51,900 bases of DNA from the NCBI GenBank assembly GCA_937941095.1, contig CALDYJ010000072.1, positions 1 to 51,900 on the forward strand, given 5' to 3'. The DNA comes from an uncultured Saprospiraceae bacterium (GTDB lineage: Bacteria > Bacteroidota > Bacteroidia > Chitinophagales > Saprospiraceae). Positions 17,116 to 25,978 of the stretch are shown here, one piece after another. The notes below the pieces were generated by a model that did no database searches, was not told the DNA's origin, and was given only the letters and a program-made list of their open reading frames with translations. Position 1 is the stretch's first letter. Each line of letters opens with the position of its first letter. The translations under genes and the position numbers were made by a program.

Positions 17116-17592
17116 ATGAAAAACGAAATAAGAATCGTAAACTTTGAAAAAAAGTACGCTTTAGCTTTTAAAGAACTCAATCAAGAGTGGATCATAAAAT
17201 TTTTTAAAATGGAAGCAGAAGATCATTATACCTTAGACAACCCGCAAGAAAATATTATAGACAAAGGAGGATACATTTTGATTGCCTTGCTGGGTAATGA
17301 GGTAGTAGGCGTTTGTGCTTTAAAGAAAATGGAGGATCCTGATTATAAATATGAATTGGCTAAGATGGGTGTTAGCCCTAGTCATCGGGGTAAGAAAATA
17401 GGTTTGCTCTTAGGCGAAAAAATTATTGAATTAGCAAGGTCATTAGGTTCAAAAAAAATATTTTTAGAAAGTAATACAGTGTTGACCCCAGCCATTAATT
17501 TATATAGAAAGTTAGGCTTCACAGAAATATATGATCGACCATCTCCTTACGAGAGAAGCAATATTCAAATGGAGCTAAAACTAGAAGCCTAA
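17116..17592 (+). CDS. GNAT family N-acetyltransferase
   Basis: The 158-residue protein matches the GNAT fold. Motif A, the acetyl-CoA pyrophosphate loop, is seen as LAKMGVSPSHRGKKIGLLLGEKIIELA (about residues 88-114), and motif B as IFLESNTVLTPAINLYRKLGF (about 118-138). The substrate is unknown. It converges on the VPS10/BNR gene, whose end lies 30 bases away. Confidence 0.9.
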   Translation: MKNEIRIVNFEKKYALAFKELNQEWIIKFFKMEAEDHYTLDNPQENIIDKGGYILIALLGNEVVGVCALKKMEDPDYKYELAKMGVSPSHRGKKIGLLLGEKIIELARSLGSKKIFLESNTVLTPAINLYRKLGFTEIYDRPSPYERSNIQMELKLEA

Positions 17593-17621
17593 GTTGGGCT
17601 GCTAGTTTTAGCTTGATTTGC

Positions 17622-20600
17622 TTATTCTACAATACTAGGAGCACCTAAACTAAGAAGTGTTTTTTTGATGGCTGGAATTTTATCCTCTAATGATTTTATG
17701 TCTTCTTTTACTTCTTTTAATAAAGCATTTGATCTGTTTAATACTTTCCAATGAGTGCCTGTTGGTCCATAAGTTTTATTTACTACACTCCATCCTAATC
17801 GATTCGCCATTCTTGCCGTATTGTTATCTTTTTCCCTGATTTCTCCCTTACTTTCGTAACCGTTCATTTTAACATCCAGTTCATTCAATTTTGCTTTAAA
17901 ATTAAAAAGCTCTGTAATCATTTCATTAGGCTGTTCGTCAGCTCTATTGAATGCTTTTTTTAATGCTTTATAGGTAAACCAACTTTTATTTAAACTGTTA
18001 TTCGTTGCTTCGAATTCTTTTTGAAAGTCTTGTAGTGCAGTATTGAATCTTTCAATTTCTTTATAGGATGCGCCTTTTAAAGTTGGCTCCATTAATGGGA
18101 CAACTTTAAATTCTTTTGGACCATCCAATATTTCTTCTTGACCATTTTCAATTTTGCTTAAACTGACTGTATAAGTACCAGGGAGAACCTTAGGTCCTGA
18201 TGGTTCCCAGTTTTGCTTGTTTTCTCCATAGTCAATTTTAATGCTTCTTTTATTACTCGTAGATAAGTCCCATGAGCTACGGTTGATGCCTTTCGTTGCT
18301 TTTGTTTTAATTCTTTTTAAAATCTTTTGTTGTTTATCTTTAATGATGAGATAATAGGCAGCAAGCTCTTCTCTTTCTTCTTTTTCAAGCTCTTCCCAGG
18401 AAGGTACTTGAATCGCTTGATTCTTTTTCTTCAAATCCTTCTCTTCATTTTTTCTCTTCTTTTTCAAAGATTCGAGGTCTTCTTTGATAAAGTAAGTAAA
18501 AGTCGCTCCAAAAGGTGGATTCTTAGCTGCGTAATCTGCATGTCCTTGACCATAGATTCCTCTTTTGGGTACAAACCATTGAGCCTCTTTTGTGTCAAAC
18601 AAATAGCCTGCTTTATCAGCGATCGTTTTCTTATCACTTGACCTCAAAGCAGTGTAATCGTCTAAGACAAAAAATCCCCTTCCAAAGGATGCCGCAACCA
18701 AGTCATTTTCTCTTCTTTGTATGGTGATGTCTCGAATAGCTATCGTTGGTAAACCTCCTTTTAACTGTGTCCAATCGCTACCTGCGTTATTTGAAAAATA
18801 AACGCCAAACTCAGTAGCAAGAAAAATTAAGTTAGGGTCTACATGATCTTGCACCATTCGCCAAACTAAAGTCTTTTTTGGTAAATTGTTGGATAGGCTT
18901 TGCCAAGTTTTTCCTCTATCACTACTTTTATAAAAATAAGGTTTAAAATCTCCATACTTGTGATTGTCAAAACAAGCATAAACTTTATTTTCGTCATGTA
19001 TATCTGCTCGTATATCATTTATAAAAGCAGTTTTCGGTAATCCTGCAATGGTGTTTGCCTCTATTTTTCTCCAATTAGCTCCACCATCTTCAGTAACCTG
19101 AATAATGCCATCATCTGTTCCAGCATACAATAGATTTTCATTGAAAGGTGATTCAGCCAAGGAAGTTATGGTATTGTAATTTGACATGGCATAAACGTCC
19201 CAAGGGTTGTCCCAACTCTGAGTACTACCCATAATAGGAAGACCAATTCTTCTTTCATTTCTTGTCAAATCTTCGCTGATAGCTTGCCAGTCGTCACCAC
19301 GATTATCTGACCTCCATACCCGATAAGAGGCAAAATATAATCGTTTTGGATCATGTGCACTAACTAGAATAGGAGCATCCCAGTTATACCTTTCATGCGG
19401 CTCTCCGATATCTGCTTGCGGTTTAATAGAAACCGTTTCTCCTGTTTTATGATCAATTCGCCATAATTCTCCTTGTTGAAATTCACCGTACGTGATGTTT
19501 GGATTACCAGGTTCTGTTGCTGATTGGTGTCCATCTGCTCCTAAGACAACTCTCCAATCTCTATTGTGAATCCCATCACTACTTAAAGTTCTTGAAGGCC
19601 CTCCTTGTGATCCATTGTCTTGAGTACCTCCATAAATATTGTAGAATGGTAGCGCATCATCAACAGCTACCTTATAAAACTGTGTCAATGGTAGATTGCG
19701 ATAATATTTCCAAGTTTTGGTTTTGTCGTAAGATTCATACAAACCACCATCTGTTCCTATAAGGACATAATTTGGATCGTTTTTCCTCCAGACTATGGCA
19801 TGTGAATCCACATGTTTTTTATTTTCATTCATCCGATAATAAGTCTTACCATGATCTTCAGAAATCAGTACATTATTATTCATTAACCATATTTTTCCTT
19901 CATGATGAGGATCAGCATAAAGCTCTTGATAATAATGAGGGCCAGTTCCTCCAGAAATCATATCCGATTGTTTTGACCAAGATGCACCTCGATCTCTAGA
20001 AATGTAGAGTCCTCCAGTTCTTCTATCGGTTTCAATGGCCGCATAAATAACGTCTGGATTAAAAGGAGATAAAGCCAAGCCCGTTTTACCAAGATTTGAA
20101 CCTGGTATTCCTTTACTTAATTTTTTCCAAGTTTTTCCACCGTCGACAGTTTTGTGCAAACCAGATCCCGGGCCTCCCCCCATGAAAGCTGCAACTGTTC
20201 GATGTCTTTGCCATGTTGCCGCATAAAGTGTATTTGGATCTCTCGGATCAATGATTAAATCTGTAACTCCAGTCCATTCTTCATCACCTAAAGTTTTAGT
20301 CCAAGTTTTACCCCCATCTTCCGATAAATATAAACCTCTTTCCCCGCCTTTACTCCATAAAGGACCTTGTGCGGCTACCCAAATTTTATTGGCATCATTA
20401 GGATGAACTATGATTTTCGAAATGTGTTCTGATTTTTCCAAACCCATGTTTTTCCAACTTTTTCCAGCATCATCACTTTTGTAAATCCCATCTCCAAAAC
20501 CTATGTGCCGGCCACCTACATTTTCTCCTGTGCCTAACCAGAGCGTAGATGGATTATTAGGGTCTATTGTTATACATCCAATAGAGTATGAACCATAATT

Positions 20601-20852
20601 TTCAAAGATCGGTGTCCATGTCGTCCCAGCATTTTCAGTTTTCCAAACATTACCAGAACCAACAGCCACATACATGATGTTTTGGTTGTTAGGGTGAATC
20701 GCTATATCGGCGATTCTACCAGAGGTTAAGGCTGGACCGACATTTCTAAAGGCTAATTGTGAATAGGTACTTGATTTTAAAAAAGTTGAATCTTCTTGAG
20801 CATTTATGTTCAGCAAAACAACAAGGAGACAAAGCGTATAAAGAAATTTCAT
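17622..20852 (-). CDS. Secreted sortilin/VPS10-like BNR-repeat protein
   Basis: This 1076-residue protein has a signal peptide (residues 1-19, ending NINAQ). I chose the ATG at 20852 because it places this peptide first; the longer frame adds 17 residues. At least nine Asp-box motifs are visible, for example TENAGTTW, SDDAGKSW, SEDGGKTW, TVDGGKTW, SRDRGASW, TEDGGANW and SSDRGKTW, spread over about residues 50-650, which makes two beta-propellers of the sortilin/VPS10 type. A C-terminal part (about 750-1076) has a charged helix KKKRKNEEKDLKKKN and a beta domain. No type IX tail is seen. It is a large periplasmic or surface binding protein. Sialidase activity is unlikely without catalytic context. 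Confidence 0.85.
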   Translation of the reverse strand: MKFLYTLCLLVVLLNINAQEDSTFLKSSTYSQLAFRNVGPALTSGRIADIAIHPNNQNIMYVAVGSGNVWKTENAGTTWTPIFENYGSYSIGCITIDPNNPSTLWLGTGENVGGRHIGFGDGIYKSDDAGKSWKNMGLEKSEHISKIIVHPNDANKIWVAAQGPLWSKGGERGLYLSEDGGKTWTKTLGDEEWTGVTDLIIDPRDPNTLYAATWQRHRTVAAFMGGGPGSGLHKTVDGGKTWKKLSKGIPGSNLGKTGLALSPFNPDVIYAAIETDRRTGGLYISRDRGASWSKQSDMISGGTGPHYYQELYADPHHEGKIWLMNNNVLISEDHGKTYYRMNENKKHVDSHAIVWRKNDPNYVLIGTDGGLYESYDKTKTWKYYRNLPLTQFYKVAVDDALPFYNIYGGTQDNGSQGGPSRTLSSDGIHNRDWRVVLGADGHQSATEPGNPNITYGEFQQGELWRIDHKTGETVSIKPQADIGEPHERYNWDAPILVSAHDPKRLYFASYRVWRSDNRGDDWQAISEDLTRNERRIGLPIMGSTQSWDNPWDVYAMSNYNTITSLAESPFNENLLYAGTDDGIIQVTEDGGANWRKIEANTIAGLPKTAFINDIRADIHDENKVYACFDNHKYGDFKPYFYKSSDRGKTWQSLSNNLPKKTLVWRMVQDHVDPNLIFLATEFGVYFSNNAGSDWTQLKGGLPTIAIRDITIQRRENDLVAASFGRGFFVLDDYTALRSSDKKTIADKAGYLFDTKEAQWFVPKRGIYGQGHADYAAKNPPFGATFTYFIKEDLESLKKKRKNEEKDLKKKNQAIQVPSWEELEKEEREELAAYYLIIKDKQQKILKRIKTKATKGINRSSWDLSTSNKRSIKIDYGENKQNWEPSGPKVLPGTYTVSLSKIENGQEEILDGPKEFKVVPLMEPTLKGASYKEIERFNTALQDFQKEFEATNNSLNKSWFTYKALKKAFNRADEQPNEMITELFNFKAKLNELDVKMNGYESKGEIREKDNNTARMANRLGWSVVNKTYGPTGTHWKVLNRSNALLKEVKEDIKSLEDKIPAIKKTLLSLGAPSIVE

Positions 20853-21061
20853 ATTGGTATTGTTTATTGCTAGTAAAGTTAACATTCCCTTGAATACTTT
20901 CAAATTGATTTGGAATCATCCAAAAAAATGATGTAGGCGTAGAAAAATTGCTTGTAGAATAACAACAACTATTGGTAGCAGATTAATAATGAAAACAAGA
21001 AATAAATACTTAGGTTTGTCAGCAAATAAATAAATTCATCCAGAAAAAGCTGATATTTTTT

Positions 21062-21637
21062 ATGACTAAAAAAGTAAAAAGGTGTGCATGGGCAACTCAT
21101 AATGAATTAGATACTAAATATCATGACGAAGAATGGGGAGTTCCAGTTCATGATGACCGCTTACTTTTTGAATACATTTGTTTAGAAGGAGCCCAAGCGG
21201 GATTAAGTTGGACGACTATTTTAGCAAAAAGAGAAAACTATAGAAAAGCCTTTGATAATTTTGAAGCAAAAAATATTATAAAGTACACACCCAAGAAATT
21301 AGAGAAGCTTAAGTTAAACCCTGGAATTGTTAGAAATAAACTCAAAATACATTCCGTAGTAACTAATGCAAAAGCATTCTTAGCGATCCAAAAAGAATTT
21401 GGAAGCTTTGATGCATACATATGGGGTTTTGTAAACCACAGAGCTGTCAACAATAAATTCAAAACCATGAAAGATGTTCCAGCAAGCACTGAAACATCTG
21501 AAGCTTTAAGCAAAGATCTAAAAAAAAGAGGTTTTAAATTTGTAGGCGCTACCATTTGCTACGCTTTTATGCAAGCCGTTGGAATGGTTAACGATCATAC
21601 CACAGATTGTTTCAGGCATAAAGAGTGTATGCAGTAA
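21062..21637 (+). CDS. tag: DNA-3-methyladenine glycosylase I
   Basis: The 191-residue enzyme matches Tag along its length. It removes 3-methyladenine from DNA to begin base excision repair. The zinc site is preserved: Cys8 and His21 near the N-terminus (spaced 13 residues, as in E. coli Cys4/His17), and His179 and Cys183 at the C-terminus. The catalytic-pocket region YHDEEWGVPVHDDRLLFEYICLEGAQAGLSW is intact, as is the helix-hairpin-helix segment around NPGIVRNKLKI. A Crp/Fnr regulator starts 11 bases after the stop, so the two may share a transcript. Confidence 0.96.
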   Translation: MTKKVKRCAWATHNELDTKYHDEEWGVPVHDDRLLFEYICLEGAQAGLSWTTILAKRENYRKAFDNFEAKNIIKYTPKKLEKLKLNPGIVRNKLKIHSVVTNAKAFLAIQKEFGSFDAYIWGFVNHRAVNNKFKTMKDVPASTETSEALSKDLKKRGFKFVGATICYAFMQAVGMVNDHTTDCFRHKECMQ

Positions 21638-21648
21638 GATGATTTTCG

Positions 21649-22224
21649 ATGACTAAGCAAGAAATATTAGGTCAATTTTTTTTAAAAAACTTCCCATTTA
21701 ATAAAGAAGGTTTAGAGCAACTTATATTATCATTTGAAATAGAGCTTTTTAAAAAAAATCAAATATTGCTTAATGCTAATTCGATTGACTTAAAATTAAA
21801 ATTTATTGAAAGTGGTTTTGTTCGAGAATTTTATGTGACAAATTCCAAAGAAATTAATATTGATTTTTATGGGCCAAATGAGTTTTCAACTGACTTGACC
21901 TCTTTTTTTGAAGGTACGAAAACCTTAAAATGTCAACAATGCTTATCAAACGTGAAAGTATTCTCATTAACAAAAAGGAAACTAGATATTATTTTAAAAA
22001 AGTATCACTGTGGTCATGAAATAGTAAGGACGTCTTTTCAAAAGGCATTTGCGGCAAAAGAAGCATTTGAAAGAAAAAAAATCACAAAATCTGCTGACGA
22101 ATTATACAAAGATCTACAAATCAATAAACCAGAATGGTTGCAAAATATTCCTCAATACCATATTGCTTCCTATTTAAATGTCAGCCCAGAAACCCTGAGT
22201 AGAATTAGAAAACGTATTTCTTGA
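21649..22224 (+). CDS. Crp/Fnr family transcriptional regulator
   Basis: The 191-residue protein has an N-terminal cyclic-nucleotide-type beta-roll (about 20-115, with LKLKFIESGFVREFYVTNSKEINIDFYGPNEF) and a C-terminal helix-turn-helix (about 155-190, IPQYHIASYLNVSPETLSRIRKRI). There is no Fnr-type iron-sulfur cysteine set, and the usual cAMP-contact arginine/serine motif is missing. This fits the short Bacteroidota branch of the Crp/Fnr family, which responds to unknown signals. It follows tag by 11 bases. Confidence 0.9.
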   Translation: MTKQEILGQFFLKNFPFNKEGLEQLILSFEIELFKKNQILLNANSIDLKLKFIESGFVREFYVTNSKEINIDFYGPNEFSTDLTSFFEGTKTLKCQQCLSNVKVFSLTKRKLDIILKKYHCGHEIVRTSFQKAFAAKEAFERKKITKSADELYKDLQINKPEWLQNIPQYHIASYLNVSPETLSRIRKRIS

Positions 22225-22267
22225 TTCAAATCAATGAAAATTCTGAAATTAATTTTGATCTTGGAGT

Positions 22268-22798
22268 ATGACAAATTCAATTCATATTATAGATGAAATT
22301 CTTTCTCTCCATCAAGAGTTTCTAGGGAAAGACCTTGAGAAATATCAAAACCACGTTTATAGGGTTTATGGACTATGCTTGATTTTAGATCCTGCAAAAG
22401 AGAATGTAGAAAAGTATGCCATAGCTGCAGTATTTCATGATTTAGGAATATGGACAAATAGTACTTTTGATTATTTGGAGCCATCAATTGCAATTGCTAC
22501 AAATTATTTGAAAGAAATAGGCAAGTCAAATTTTGTTAATGAGATCAGTCTGATGATTGACATGCATCATAAAAGAAGTAAGTATAAGGGAGAGTACCAA
22601 AAAACTATTGAGACTTTTCGAAAAGCAGATTGGATTGACGTGACAAAAGGTAAAAAGTTGTTTGGTGTAAAAAAAGAAGATTATAAAAAAATCACTGCTC
22701 AATATCCAAATTTAGGTTTTCATAAATTTTTACTTATTCAAACGGTGAAGCAATTTTTTAAATCCCCATTTAATCCATTGCCGATGTTCAAGAAATGA
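22268..22798 (+). CDS. HD domain protein
   Basis: The 176-residue protein has the metal-dependent phosphohydrolase core: the HD pair in AIAAVFHDLGIW (about residue 57) and a downstream His pair in MIDMHHKRSKYKG (about residue 98). An upstream His (NHVYRVYGLCL, about residue 27) is a likely first ligand. This arrangement, H...HD...H(H)...D, is typical for small HD phosphohydrolases, including those acting on nucleotides. The late acidic ligand is probably DWIDVTKG. The substrate is unknown. It lies 43 bases after the regulator, on the same strand. Confidence 0.83.
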   Translation: MTNSIHIIDEILSLHQEFLGKDLEKYQNHVYRVYGLCLILDPAKENVEKYAIAAVFHDLGIWTNSTFDYLEPSIAIATNYLKEIGKSNFVNEISLMIDMHHKRSKYKGEYQKTIETFRKADWIDVTKGKKLFGVKKEDYKKITAQYPNLGFHKFLLIQTVKQFFKSPFNPLPMFKK

Positions 22799-22842
22799 GT
22801 TGCTTGTTTTTATCAAATACAGAGCTTTTAAGCTTATGCCAA

Positions 22843-23283
22843 TTAATAAATATACCTAATGCCCAAAACAGCACCTTCCACATTCAATATAAGCTCTCCA
22901 GTATCACCAATTCTTAATTGGAAAACATCAAAGGTGAATTCTTTTTCAATAAGTGCCTCACATTGTTCTGGATTAGAAAAATCAATTTTCAAATATCGTT
23001 GTTCAGGTGAAGAATCATCAATGCCTTCTGAATCAACAAGGTCTACCTCCCAATTAGAACCATCACAAGCTCCAGTTCTAATTGTTATTTTCATACAGTC
23101 TTCAAGAATGGAGAATGTTACAATTTCAAAATCATCGGAATCTATGTTGTCATACCGCCGCTTGTCGATGCTAACCTCTTTATCGCAAAGACTTTGTTCA
23201 TTGCTGTTTGTTTCATCGTCTCCAGAACAAGAAAATGAAATTACGGTACAGATTGCCAAGAAAGTCAATTTAAAAATATTCAT
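22843..23283 (-). CDS. SGDD-type lipoprotein, paralog of its upstream neighbour
   Basis: A 146-residue lipoprotein with lipobox ISFSC and Cys19, then SGDDETN. It shares a core with the neighbouring gene at 23287-23730: CDK-hydrophobic, EDCMKITIRTGACDGSNWEVDLVDS, SPEQRYLKIDF and FQLRIGDTGELILNVEG. The cysteine-pair and CDGSxWE motif are the marks. The fold looks like a small beta-sandwich. Only three bases separate the two genes, so they are one operon produced by duplication. The function is unknown. The longer frame on the opposite strand over the same bases is not a gene. Confidence 0.8.
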   Translation of the reverse strand: MNIFKLTFLAICTVISFSCSGDDETNSNEQSLCDKEVSIDKRRYDNIDSDDFEIVTFSILEDCMKITIRTGACDGSNWEVDLVDSEGIDDSSPEQRYLKIDFSNPEQCEALIEKEFTFDVFQLRIGDTGELILNVEGAVLGIRYIY

Positions 23284-23286
23284 GTT

Positions 23287-23730
23287 TTAATATTTATAGT
23301 TCAAGCCTTCCGATAATTCATTAAGATTTAATATTATTTCTCCACTTTCACCAAGCTGCAAAGGACTAATGTCAAATGAAACTTCAATTTCAATTATTGC
23401 ATCACACTCTTCATCATTTTCAAACTCTACTTTTAAAAACCTTTGTTCGGGTAAAGATTCCGCGATATCACCAGAATCAATGAGTTTTATCTCCCATGTA
23501 CTTCCATCACAGCCACTACCTCCAATTTTAAGTTTGAGGCAATCATCTTCTATAATTGCTTCATTGATTGTGTGTTGAATAGGTGGTAAAGTGTAAAATC
23601 CTTCAGGAATGATTTCTACTACTTTATCACATTGATTCTGCTGGCTTGTGAGGCTTGAATCATCATCACCTGAGCAAGAAAATAGACTTATTAGGTAAAT
23701 CGCTAATAATATGGCCATATATTTTTTCAT
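23287..23730 (-). CDS. SGDD-type lipoprotein, first of tandem pair
   Basis: A 147-residue lipoprotein with lipobox ISLFSC and Cys19, then SGDDDSS. It is related to the gene downstream over its whole mature part: QCDKVVEI, EDDCLKLKIGGSGCDGSTWEIKLIDS, PEQRFLKVEFENDEECDAIIE and PLQLGESGEIILNL. Divergence between the copies is large, so the duplication is not recent. It is divergent from the second ECF sigma gene with 143 bases between. The function is unknown; anchoring at the outer membrane is expected. Confidence 0.8.
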   Translation of the reverse strand: MKKYMAILLAIYLISLFSCSGDDDSSLTSQQNQCDKVVEIIPEGFYTLPPIQHTINEAIIEDDCLKLKIGGSGCDGSTWEIKLIDSGDIAESLPEQRFLKVEFENDEECDAIIEIEVSFDISPLQLGESGEIILNLNELSEGLNYKY

Positions 23731-23873
23731 TACATCGTTTTTCTATTTAGACTTCAGATTTGTTAATTTGGTTGGACATATATTAATAAAAACTGTTAAA
23801 ATCAATAATTTTCTTTATCCAGGCAACCTTTTCTAAGCTTTCTTGCCATAAGACTACAGAACAAGCTAATACA

Positions 23874-24425
23874 GTGAAAAAACTTCAAAATCTTATTAAA
23901 GATAGCATGGCTGGCAAAGAAGAAGCCCAGCGTGCACTTTATTTGGAGTATAGGACTAAGTGGTATATGTTATGTTTAAGATATGGTAAAAATAGGTTCG
24001 AAGCAGATGACATGCTGCAAGAAGGATTGATTCAAATATTTAAAGATTTGCATCAATTCGATGTAAATCGAGGAAGTTTTGCAACCTGGTCATCTAGAGT
24101 TTTATCAAATGCAGCGCTACGATATTTGAAAAAACAAAACTGGCATAACTCTATTGCAAACATAGAAGAGGTGTATGATCATGCAGTGAGCGAAGAAGAT
24201 GCTTACGATAAGCTAGCCGCAAAAGAGTTAACTGCTTTCGTTCAACAACTACCAATGGGATACCGATTGGTTTTTAATATGTATGTGATGGAAGGGTATT
24301 CACACAAAGAAATTGCTGAACAACTTGAAATTTCTGTAGGTACCTCGAAGTCTCAACTTTCGAAAGCAAAGAAAATGCTTAGAAATAAATTAGAAAATGT
24401 TTTAACGGAATATTCAAAGAAATGA
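23874..24425 (+). CDS. ECF RNA polymerase sigma factor, second locus
   Basis: The 183-residue protein starts at GTG and has both sigma regions. Region 2 shows FEADDMLQEGLIQIFKDLHQFDVNRGSFATWSSRVLSNAALRYLKKQNW (about 43-90). Region 4 is YRLVFNMYVMEGYSHKEIAEQLEISVGTSKSQLSKAKKMLRNKL (about 130-178). The stop codon overlaps the next start as ATGA (24422-24425), which couples it to the anti-sigma/barrel gene. It differs in sequence from the sigma factor at 8138 and serves a separate receptor. Confidence 0.92.
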   Translation: MKKLQNLIKDSMAGKEEAQRALYLEYRTKWYMLCLRYGKNRFEADDMLQEGLIQIFKDLHQFDVNRGSFATWSSRVLSNAALRYLKKQNWHNSIANIEEVYDHAVSEEDAYDKLAAKELTAFVQQLPMGYRLVFNMYVMEGYSHKEIAEQLEISVGTSKSQLSKAKKMLRNKLENVLTEYSKK

Positions 24426-25876
24426 AATCTAATAAAAACATAGAAGAGTTTTTTAAGAAACGATTGGAACAAGACATTCCTTCCGCAGATGGTTGGAATA
24501 TTCCTAGTGATGACATTTGGACAAAGGCTAAAGTTTCATTCCCTAAGGAAAAGAAAAAGAATAGATCCTTTTTTTATTTTATAAGTGGTGTCTCCATACT
24601 AATTGCATTTTCTGCATATTTTTTAGTTAATCATTTTAACGGTAAAAAATTATTAGTTCATGATAAAGTTGATATCACTAAGGTTGATCAAATAAATGAA
24701 ATAGAAAATGCTGAAAATAAAAACAAATCAAATAAAATCATAAGCACAAAAGAAATTGATGAAACTGCGACTTCAAACAATAATAATAAGGACATTACAA
24801 GGACATTAAATGAACTGACAAAATCACCGTTCTCAGAAAATAAAGCAAAAAAGACAGAAGGTGTTTTTGCTCAAACTTTAACAAGATCTGGTAAAAATCA
24901 AGAAGTAACGAAAAGTAAGATTGCTTTTTCAGAAATCAAAAGTAAATCCAATGTTGGAAATGCAGAGCTTGTAAAAAGTTCGATGAGAACTCTAAGTAAA
25001 GACGAAATTGAAAAACAAAGACCAAGCATGACAGAAGAATCTAAATTAATCCTCCCTGTAATTAATTTAGAAACCACTGCCTTGAATGAATTAAGCTTTC
25101 CAGAAAAAGAATTAGACAAAAAAGTATTCGTAAATAAGTATAAAGGTTTAGCTAGAGCAAAGAATTTGGAGCTTGGCATTTCAACTTCATCTTTTGTTAT
25201 TCCTGTAAGAATGCTTAGAGGAATAGATCTCGTTTCTGACAATGATACTTTTAATTTGAATATTGAATATCAAAACATAAACGCTTCCATCAGTAAAAGA
25301 TTTAGCCATAGATGGAGTGTTTCAACTGGAGTTATGTTTACTAAAGCTTCTATTTTAGGAAATGTTACTGATCAAGACCTTATAGAAGATCAAATGGGCT
25401 TAGATTTTAGACTTTCCAGCAACATAAATATAGGATCCATAACAATAAATGATTCCCAAAGAGATATTAACACAACTTACACCCCAGGAAAAGAACCTAC
25501 AATAGGAGATGAAATTACTGTGAAAGCAGAAATGCCTTTAGACATACAGCTTGTACAAATTCCACTTTTTTTGAATTATCACCTCAAAAGAAAAAACAAT
25601 ATGGAATGGATCTTACACACTGGGATAGCACTCGATTTATTTCGGGTTCGAATAAATTATTTTGACCTTGAAATCTTTAACGAAGGTGAATTAATCTCTC
25701 AACCGCTAAATGATTTTGATCCGATTGAAGAAAGAGACATTGGATTGAGTTTATTTGTGGGTGGAGGATTTAAATACCATCTTAATCAAAATTGGAACTT
25801 AGGTTTGAGTTCAAGGTTTGATGTCTTTTCTCTTGCATTAGCCAGGTATGAGTTTGGAGTTTATCGAAGGTTTTAA
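24422..25876 (+). CDS. Anti-sigma-like protein fused to outer-membrane-type beta-barrel domain
   Basis: The 484-residue protein has three parts. Residues 1-45 form a cytosolic charged segment (IEEFFKKRLEQDIP...WNIPSDDIWTKA) like those that bind ECF sigma factors. Residues 49-70 (SFFYFISGVSILIAFSAYFLVN) form one membrane span. Residues about 71-235 are a low-complexity Asn/Lys/Glu/Thr linker. Residues about 240-484 look like a porin-type beta-barrel, with many alternating strands and a final YEFGVYRRF. No signal peptidase site follows the span, so it should stay in the inner membrane while the barrel-like part lies in the periplasm or reaches the outer membrane. It overlaps the sigma gene by four bases. 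The anti-sigma role is inferred from position and layout. Confidence 0.72.
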   Translation: MKSNKNIEEFFKKRLEQDIPSADGWNIPSDDIWTKAKVSFPKEKKKNRSFFYFISGVSILIAFSAYFLVNHFNGKKLLVHDKVDITKVDQINEIENAENKNKSNKIISTKEIDETATSNNNNKDITRTLNELTKSPFSENKAKKTEGVFAQTLTRSGKNQEVTKSKIAFSEIKSKSNVGNAELVKSSMRTLSKDEIEKQRPSMTEESKLILPVINLETTALNELSFPEKELDKKVFVNKYKGLARAKNLELGISTSSFVIPVRMLRGIDLVSDNDTFNLNIEYQNINASISKRFSHRWSVSTGVMFTKASILGNVTDQDLIEDQMGLDFRLSSNINIGSITINDSQRDINTTYTPGKEPTIGDEITVKAEMPLDIQLVQIPLFLNYHLKRKNNMEWILHTGIALDLFRVRINYFDLEIFNEGELISQPLNDFDPIEERDIGLSLFVGGGFKYHLNQNWNLGLSSRFDVFSLALARYEFGVYRRF

Positions 25877-25978
25877 AATAGTACAAGCCTAAATTCAATT
25901 AGTATTTATCAATTATTTAAAAATTGAACACTCAAAAGTTCAGCATGGATTCTTATGTCCATACCAATACACACTGAT

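Noticed and set aside
20989..21033. Fourteen-codon frame MKTRNKYLGLSANK before tag
   Set aside because: Too short, no coding signal, and no evidence for a leader-peptide arrangement.
22859..23290. Plus-strand frame over the first tandem lipoprotein
   Set aside because: Antisense of a lipoprotein gene whose paralog next to it confirms the minus strand.
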